Below are positions 48,510 to 53,162 of a stretch of DNA of 53,162 bases, piece by piece. The first letter of the stretch is position 1, and each line of letters starts with the position of its first letter. The stretch spans positions 1 through 53,162 of the IMG/VR virus record IMGVR_UViG_3300024323_000009. One strand, written 5' to 3'. Source of the stretch: a virus. The notes beneath the pieces are model-generated. The model saw only the letters and a list, made by a program, of their open reading frames with translations. It made no database searches and was not told where the DNA came from. The translations under genes were made by a program, and so were the position numbers.

Positions 48510-50323
48510 ATCGGACACTCTCCTATCTCTTTTAACTTACTGCCTTCGCTTATTACTAGTCCAGTATCTTCGCTGTCGTGACTCGGCTCCTGATTCCCCA
48601 CATCCTTATGCTTCTTCCACACATGCGGCGCTTTCACCCTATCCACTTCTTCCTTCTTCAACCCCTTATACACGCTCTTCTGTAAGCATTTGTTCACACT
48701 CCACTTCTGGTTGCAGATGAGCATCTTAGCGACGTTGATGATGTTGCGGGTGGAGATAATGATACGTATGTTCTGCTTCTCGGCGTTGACTCGCATAGCA
48801 GAGAACATATCTAGTAGTGTTCGCATGTGTTCTAGCTTCCAACCACCCGCATCTTTGTAGCTCATATACAACCGTTGTAAGAGTGCCCACTCGAACGCTT
48901 CGTCATAGTTCCACTCTTGGAACTGGAACTCGTTGAGTAACGCTGCGTCTTGAGCACACCTACCTACATATTCGCGTGTAGCTCCGGTGCCCCACGTATT
49001 CATAGTAGCGATCACTACTACTTGCGGATTCACTTCCTGCATACCATAGGGCATCATTATCCTTCCGGTGTTTAGCGCCTTGAGTATCATAATGACGTTC
49101 TCGTTAGCATTGTCCATCTCGTCTACTATTATCATAGCGGGAGTGGAGAAGTGAGTAGTGGGTATCTTACCGCCATTACTGTTGTCGTAAACCTGACCTA
49201 GTATCGCATCTGTCCATGCTCCTTTACGATAGTGGCCACCAGCATCCATGAACCCAATGAGATCATGGGGTGCTATGATACGAGTCATTTGCTTGATACA
49301 CACGAGTTGTCGTGGTATCTTGAGTGCGTCGGCACACTGGAAAGCGCCGAGCGTCTTTCCGCCTCCTGATGGTCCCACTGCTGCACACCAACAACCACTT
49401 TGGACTATACCGATAACTTCGGGAACACTAGCATGAACAGCATCGGGTAGTTCAGTGATAGTTGGTGGAGTGGAGCGCCGGTCTTCGATGATTAGCCGAG
49501 AGGCTTGTAGTGTGTCTAGCTTAGCTTTGAGTGTGTCCTCTATCTCCTTCTTAACACTCTCTAGGCTATCACTTAGTTCCGCACGCAACTCTCCGGCGGA
49601 GGGTATCTTCTCCTTCACTTGCGCTAGGACTCTATCTACTAAATCCTTACACATTAGTTCGTATGGGTCGTTCATATTTCTAGTTTGTGGTTCATCTTTG
49701 TGTTGTTCTTTCGGCTTTGTATCCTTTCCGGTTTGTCTCCTAAGCCATCGTTCGGCTTCTTCTAGATAGTTCTCTCGTATTTGGAGTGGTTCTGGGTTAG
49801 CAGTTTCATACTCCAAACTAGCATGTAGAACTTCCTTTCTGCCGTTTGCTTTGAAGCAGATAGTATCATTTGAATATTGACAGCCACCATTCCAACCATA
49901 GAAAACAGCTAAGTCTTGGAGTTTGAAGAATGTATCCTTATCCACTCCAAGAAAGGCCACTCCAGTAGTATTGTATTTGTCTTCAATCTTATCCTCGTCT
50001 ATCCATAATCCTCCAACAGAAGGCATATCTTTAGTCTTCTCTTTAGTAGTTGGTTGTGGTTGTTCTCCTTTTCCATCCGTTATCCACTTGATAAACTCGG
50101 CGCAGTGATTGCTATAGACTGTAGTACGATTAACGTCATAAGTTGTATCATCAGCACTATGATTTATTACTAAACTACTACTATAAACTATAATGCTTTT
50201 GTGTGGTGACTCGTAAAGTTTTTGTCCATAATACCAGCAATAGCCGTATCTAAACGCTAATAGCTGCAACTCCCTACTAGTCTCCACTGTCAATCCGCGA
50301 GCTACGAAGTCGGTGGAGGGCAT
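48506..50323 (-). CDS. MoxR/CbbQ-like AAA+ ATPase
   Basis: This 605-residue protein starts at the ATG at 50323, directly after the upstream stop. The N-terminal third has two similar segments (LQLLAFRYGYCWYYG and LQDLAVFYGWNGGCQ), suggesting a duplicated binding domain, then a coiled coil (about 220-275). The AAA+ core has P-loop GPSGGGKT (317-324), Walker B MIIVDEMDNA (D401, E402) and TMNTWG as sensor I. MoxR-type ATPases remodel partner proteins, usually with a VWA protein; the downstream gene is the candidate. Confidence 0.75.
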   Translation of the reverse strand: MPSTDFVARGLTVETSRELQLLAFRYGYCWYYGQKLYESPHKSIIVYSSSLVINHSADDTTYDVNRTTVYSNHCAEFIKWITDGKGEQPQPTTKEKTKDMPSVGGLWIDEDKIEDKYNTTGVAFLGVDKDTFFKLQDLAVFYGWNGGCQYSNDTICFKANGRKEVLHASLEYETANPEPLQIRENYLEEAERWLRRQTGKDTKPKEQHKDEPQTRNMNDPYELMCKDLVDRVLAQVKEKIPSAGELRAELSDSLESVKKEIEDTLKAKLDTLQASRLIIEDRRSTPPTITELPDAVHASVPEVIGIVQSGCWCAAVGPSGGGKTLGAFQCADALKIPRQLVCIKQMTRIIAPHDLIGFMDAGGHYRKGAWTDAILGQVYDNSNGGKIPTTHFSTPAMIIVDEMDNANENVIMILKALNTGRIMMPYGMQEVNPQVVVIATMNTWGTGATREYVGRCAQDAALLNEFQFQEWNYDEAFEWALLQRLYMSYKDAGGWKLEHMRTLLDMFSAMRVNAEKQNIRIIISTRNIINVAKMLICNQKWSVNKCLQKSVYKGLKKEEVDRVKAPHVWKKHKDVGNQEPSHDSEDTGLVISEGSKLKEIGECPI

Positions 50324-50325
50324 AA

Positions 50326-50511
50326 CTACTCCTTTACTCGCCAAGGTTCTAGTGCTGCTTCAATGCGATCAGCTAACGATAAGCTGACATTGTATAGTTT
50401 AGCTCGTTCGATTGTAATAGCTGGTAGAGCATCCCTTGCTTCTAGCAATAGTTTAGCTTGCTCTATCACTATCTTCTCTAACTCTTCATGTGTTAAGTCT
50501 GCTATTTTCAT
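50326..50511 (-). CDS. Small helical protein
   Basis: This 61-residue helical protein contains MKIADLTHEELEKIVIEQAK. The leader AATAGAACAACACCGAT precedes its ATG. It is tightly linked to the MoxR-like ATPase gene. Function unknown. Confidence 0.6.
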   Translation of the reverse strand: MKIADLTHEELEKIVIEQAKLLLEARDALPAITIERAKLYNVSLSLADRIEAALEPWRVKE

Positions 50512-50523
50512 ATCGGTGTTGTT

Positions 50524-52146
50524 CTATTCTTGGTTTTCTAGTCCCTCTCCGGTGATTCCTTCCTCCGAATCATCTATTCCATTATCAGTATCACCCTTAT
50601 GTGCGTCTGTCTCCACAATCTCCGCTATCTTATCACTCTCTTCGCGGTCTATGTCATCGCCAGCGGAACGCTCGAACAGAGTGGAGAACTGTTCCTTCGC
50701 GGTAACTGACTTCGAGATACACTTCACTTTACGCTCTAACACTGGCATCACCTTTTGTGTCTCGATAGTGTCTGCGAACAAGAGCATATCTTGAGTAGTC
50801 GGGGACAAGCTAGTAAGGCGGTGCCCACGTCCTAGGAACTGTACTAGGTCTATCGCGCTCCAAGGTAGCGGTATTACTACATGCCTAGGCTTGGTGCTAG
50901 CACGGTCGTGGTGTAGTGAGATGCCTACTCCGCCGGAAGTAGTAGTGACGACGATGTAGTCACTCTTACCTTGCTGGAAATTATCCACAGCTAGCTGGCG
51001 TGCCTTCTCTGTCTGTCCGCCTACGATAAACGAGATACGTTCCTTCGGCACTCCTAATACCTTAACTAGGTGTGTCCATATTCCGCGAGCAGTATCTATG
51101 AAGTTGACGCCGAAGATTACTTGCTTACCACTCTGCGTTACTGCTTCGTAACCTCGCTCTGCTAACTGGGCGTAACGTAGGAATTCCGCTTTTTGCCGGA
51201 ACTTTTGCATCGCCACGAGTATCGCCATGCTGCCATGCTCCGTGTTCTTGTTAGCTTTACGTAGCTCTTCGAGATACTCTAGGTAAGCGTTCTCGTATTG
51301 TGTGCGCTGTTCACTAGTCTTGAACTGAATGACTTTGCACTTCGTTGACGACGGGTATTTGAAACGAACGCCCTTCAACTCTACTATCCACGGCTCTAAC
51401 GATTCGCGCAACCGCTCGACACTACTAGGACTGTATTCGTCTGGATGCTTAGGAGACGCGATAGAGTGGGTGATAGCTTCCACGTTCTTATAGTTAGCGG
51501 GGAAGTAATAGTATGGCTTGGGAGTTGCGGCTGTTCGTATTAGCGAGCATCGTGCATCACTAACTCGCTGCCACGGTGTTGCGGAAGCGCCGAGCCACTT
51601 CACGGAGCTAGGACAAGCACACATTACGCTAGTAATCATTGCTCCACGATTCTTCAACTTCTGTATCTCGTCACACTTCACGATAGCTGGCAGGAAAGAG
51701 TGTTTCCATACTGGTTTAATCACTGGTTGACCGTTCTCGATAGTAGTAACATATTCGAGGAACAAGTCGGTGCCTAGCTTAGCTTTTAGTTCGCCGTAGG
51801 ACATTACTAGACATAGGTGGAAGATACCACACTCCTTTAGGACGCGGTTAGTTTGTATCTTCACTGACTTAGGACAGAGCCATAGGACGGGGAAGGGAGT
51901 GATACTGCCAGCGGGCAATACTAGCTTACCCTCATCCACCATACGGCGAATAGCTAGTGCGGCGATATACATTTTGCCGAGACCCGTGCTACCACGTAAT
52001 ACGACACCTTGATAGTTCGTGTTACCATACAACTTATCCACTATCTCCTCTACTGCCCGTTGTTGCCAGTCTATTAGCTGGACACTAGGGAGGATAGGTA
52101 TGGTGGGAGCGATGGGGATAGTAGGTAGTGTGAGGGTGTCGAGCAT
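50524..52146 (-). CDS. SF2 (SNF2/DEAD-like) helicase
   Basis: This 540-residue protein has Q-region WQQRAVEEI (27-35), motif I GSTGLGKM (52-59) with Met in place of the usual Thr/Ser, motif II CDEIQKLKN (158-166), motif III GASATPW (186-192), motif V SGGVGISLHH and motif VI QFLGRGHR (436-443). The acidic tail (about 490-540) is disordered. It probably remodels or unwinds DNA in replication or recombination. The start is the ATG one base after the zinc-finger gene stop. Confidence 0.85.
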   Translation of the reverse strand: MLDTLTLPTIPIAPTIPILPSVQLIDWQQRAVEEIVDKLYGNTNYQGVVLRGSTGLGKMYIAALAIRRMVDEGKLVLPAGSITPFPVLWLCPKSVKIQTNRVLKECGIFHLCLVMSYGELKAKLGTDLFLEYVTTIENGQPVIKPVWKHSFLPAIVKCDEIQKLKNRGAMITSVMCACPSSVKWLGASATPWQRVSDARCSLIRTAATPKPYYYFPANYKNVEAITHSIASPKHPDEYSPSSVERLRESLEPWIVELKGVRFKYPSSTKCKVIQFKTSEQRTQYENAYLEYLEELRKANKNTEHGSMAILVAMQKFRQKAEFLRYAQLAERGYEAVTQSGKQVIFGVNFIDTARGIWTHLVKVLGVPKERISFIVGGQTEKARQLAVDNFQQGKSDYIVVTTTSGGVGISLHHDRASTKPRHVVIPLPWSAIDLVQFLGRGHRLTSLSPTTQDMLLFADTIETQKVMPVLERKVKCISKSVTAKEQFSTLFERSAGDDIDREESDKIAEIVETDAHKGDTDNGIDDSEEGITGEGLENQE

Positions 52147-52147
52147 A

Positions 52148-52324
52148 CTACTCCTTCGCCGGAAACTTCACTGTTCTAGGGTCAACTCGGAAGTATATTC
52201 CCTCTTTAGTTTCCTTACCACAATCGCAGCATTGTTCAGTATTAGGTTCTATTAGTTTGATAGGAGTTTGTCCGCCGGAGCGTTTGTTGTAGCATTCTTC
52301 ACATATAGGCTGTGTCCACTTCAT
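52148..52324 (-). CDS. Small zinc-ribbon protein
   Basis: This 58-residue ORF starts MKWTQPICEECYNKRSGG. It has CEEC (8-11) and CCDCG (about 32-36), a two-pair zinc ribbon. Exact fit between neighbours and coupling to the helicase gene support it. It may recruit the helicase or bind DNA. Confidence 0.7.
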   Translation of the reverse strand: MKWTQPICEECYNKRSGGQTPIKLIEPNTEQCCDCGKETKEGIYFRVDPRTVKFPAKE

Positions 52325-52367
52325 ATTAGTCCTTTCCTTTGCAGGTATTTTCTTTGTTGAAAGCGTA

Positions 52368-52787
52368 CTAACCTACTTTCTGTTGCTGTTGCATCTGCCA
52401 CATCGCCTCAATCGTAGCTTGTGGCAATCCTTTAACCATCTGTGTTGCTAGTAGGGGATTGATACCCTGATTGCAGAAACCAGCTACTACTGCATCCGCT
52501 TTACTCTGCCAAGCAGCTTGTAGCTCCGCAATACGCTCGTTAATAGCGCGGCGTTTGTTTTGGGAGCTATCCCAGTCGCGCTTGTGCCATAGCCTATATA
52601 GGCCAGCGTTTAATTGTGGCAATAGTGAGCCATCACTAGAGACAGCTTCCGAGCTATTCTCTATCTCGCACACTTGCCGATAGTCGGGATGCTCCCGCAC
52701 TATCCGTTCGCGGTCTAGCTCGTTTATAGTGGCCCAGTCACGGTGACGGACTACTAGGTCGAGATACTCAGTTAGTGTTAGTGTCAT
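52368..52787 (-). CDS. Hypothetical protein
   Basis: This 139-residue helical protein has EYLDLVVRHRDWATINELDR at the N-terminus and RRAINERIAELQAAWQSKAD in the middle, with a Gln-rich end. Function unknown. Confidence 0.65.
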   Translation of the reverse strand: MTLTLTEYLDLVVRHRDWATINELDRERIVREHPDYRQVCEIENSSEAVSSDGSLLPQLNAGLYRLWHKRDWDSSQNKRRAINERIAELQAAWQSKADAVVAGFCNQGINPLLATQMVKGLPQATIEAMWQMQQQQKVG

Positions 52788-52826
52788 ATCTAGCCTTTCT
52801 TTGGAGTAAGTAGATACTACTGTGGG

Positions 52827-53108
52827 TTATTCGTTACTGTCGTCACCGTTTGCCGGAGTTACGTCCACACCATTTACTAGTATAGACAATCCGGGATAGG
52901 TAGTGCCATCAGCGCGAGTCTTATTAACTTGCGTGAATCTGGCATGAGGCTGAAAGATAGAATTGAAGCAGTTATTGAACGCCGCATTGTTGCGACAACG
53001 CAATCGAACATGCTTGCACAACTTCACTAGTGTCCAAAGCTGTTGGGCGCTAAGAGTAGCGCCGAAGTCTCGTTCTATGTTTGCTTTAAGTGTGCTAGGT
53101 GTTGTCAT
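52827..53108 (-). CDS. Hypothetical protein, first gene of the leftward arm
   Basis: This 93-residue protein contains LWTLVKLCKHVRLRCRNNAA and ends in an acidic tail. It begins the leftward gene run. Only 54 bases remain upstream in the window, so its promoter may lie at the other contig end (35-157) if the molecule is circular. Function unknown. Confidence 0.65.
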   Translation of the reverse strand: MTTPSTLKANIERDFGATLSAQQLWTLVKLCKHVRLRCRNNAAFNNCFNSIFQPHARFTQVNKTRADGTTYPGLSILVNGVDVTPANGDDSNE

Positions 53109-53162
53109 ATATTACCTTGCTAATACTGTTAGTTAGTGTTGCTATTCGTTTTGACCGTCCCG

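Noticed and set aside
1-53162. tRNA genes, CRISPR arrays, insertion sequences, integrase, phage RNA polymerase
   Set aside because: None could be seen by reading both strands and the translated frames.

Overview
The window is almost certainly a near-complete genome of a lytic, podovirus-like tailed phage (about 53 kb), probably from a metagenome. It has two convergent arms. Nearly all genes from 320 to 31847 read rightward (packaging, capsid, fibres, tail, ejection proteins). Nearly all genes from 53108 down to 31825 read leftward (helicases, AAA+ ATPases, nuclease, SSB-like protein, family A DNA polymerase, many small proteins). I see no integrase, repressor, tRNA, CRISPR array, phage RNA polymerase or recognisable endolysin. 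The host looks Gram-negative: there are Sec signal peptides, a lipoprotein and a putative outer-membrane barrel. Most starts lack a Shine-Dalgarno sequence. They are either translationally coupled or preceded by an A/C-rich leader, which suggests a host with non-SD initiation.

Left arm: a solitary unknown gene with its own terminator (320-1064); about 1 kb of non-coding, CTAG-rich DNA (1065-2099); small proteins, TerS, an MCP-arm duplicate, TerL, portal and scaffold (2100-9635); a capsid unit with a sigma54 promoter, MCP, a secreted-type protein and a terminator (9656-11716); fibres, holin and a barrel-like protein (11761-18207); tail adaptor and nozzle (18209-20943); then internal or ejection proteins, ending in a 2315-residue polyvalent protein that carries an Hsp90-type ATPase fold, two HExxH motifs and a GNAT domain (21322-31847).

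Right arm, in transcription order from 53108: SF2 helicase, MoxR-like ATPase with a partner protein, a sigma54-activator AAA+ protein, a second sigma54-type promoter, unknown genes, a Cas4/RecB-like nuclease, a Sak4-like ATPase, an SSB-like protein, PolA with a UDG-like N-terminus, a free UDG-like protein, a DUF3987-like helicase, and a tail of small genes including a lipoprotein.

The most notable system is a phage-encoded sigma54 circuit. The phage carries an enhancer-binding-type ATPase with an intact GAFTGA loop (46504-47376) but no DNA-binding domain. It also carries a consensus -24/-12 promoter directly before the capsid gene (9656-9671) and two close matches elsewhere (45845-45864 and 142-157, both leftward). 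The simplest model is that the early leftward operon makes the activator, which then switches on capsid and other late genes through the host RpoN holoenzyme. Other notable points are a 47-residue duplicate of the MCP N-terminal arm encoded beside terminase, YQ[G/P]V-type motifs at the domain boundaries of the giant protein, structured intergenic RNAs around polA, and strong CTAG enrichment.
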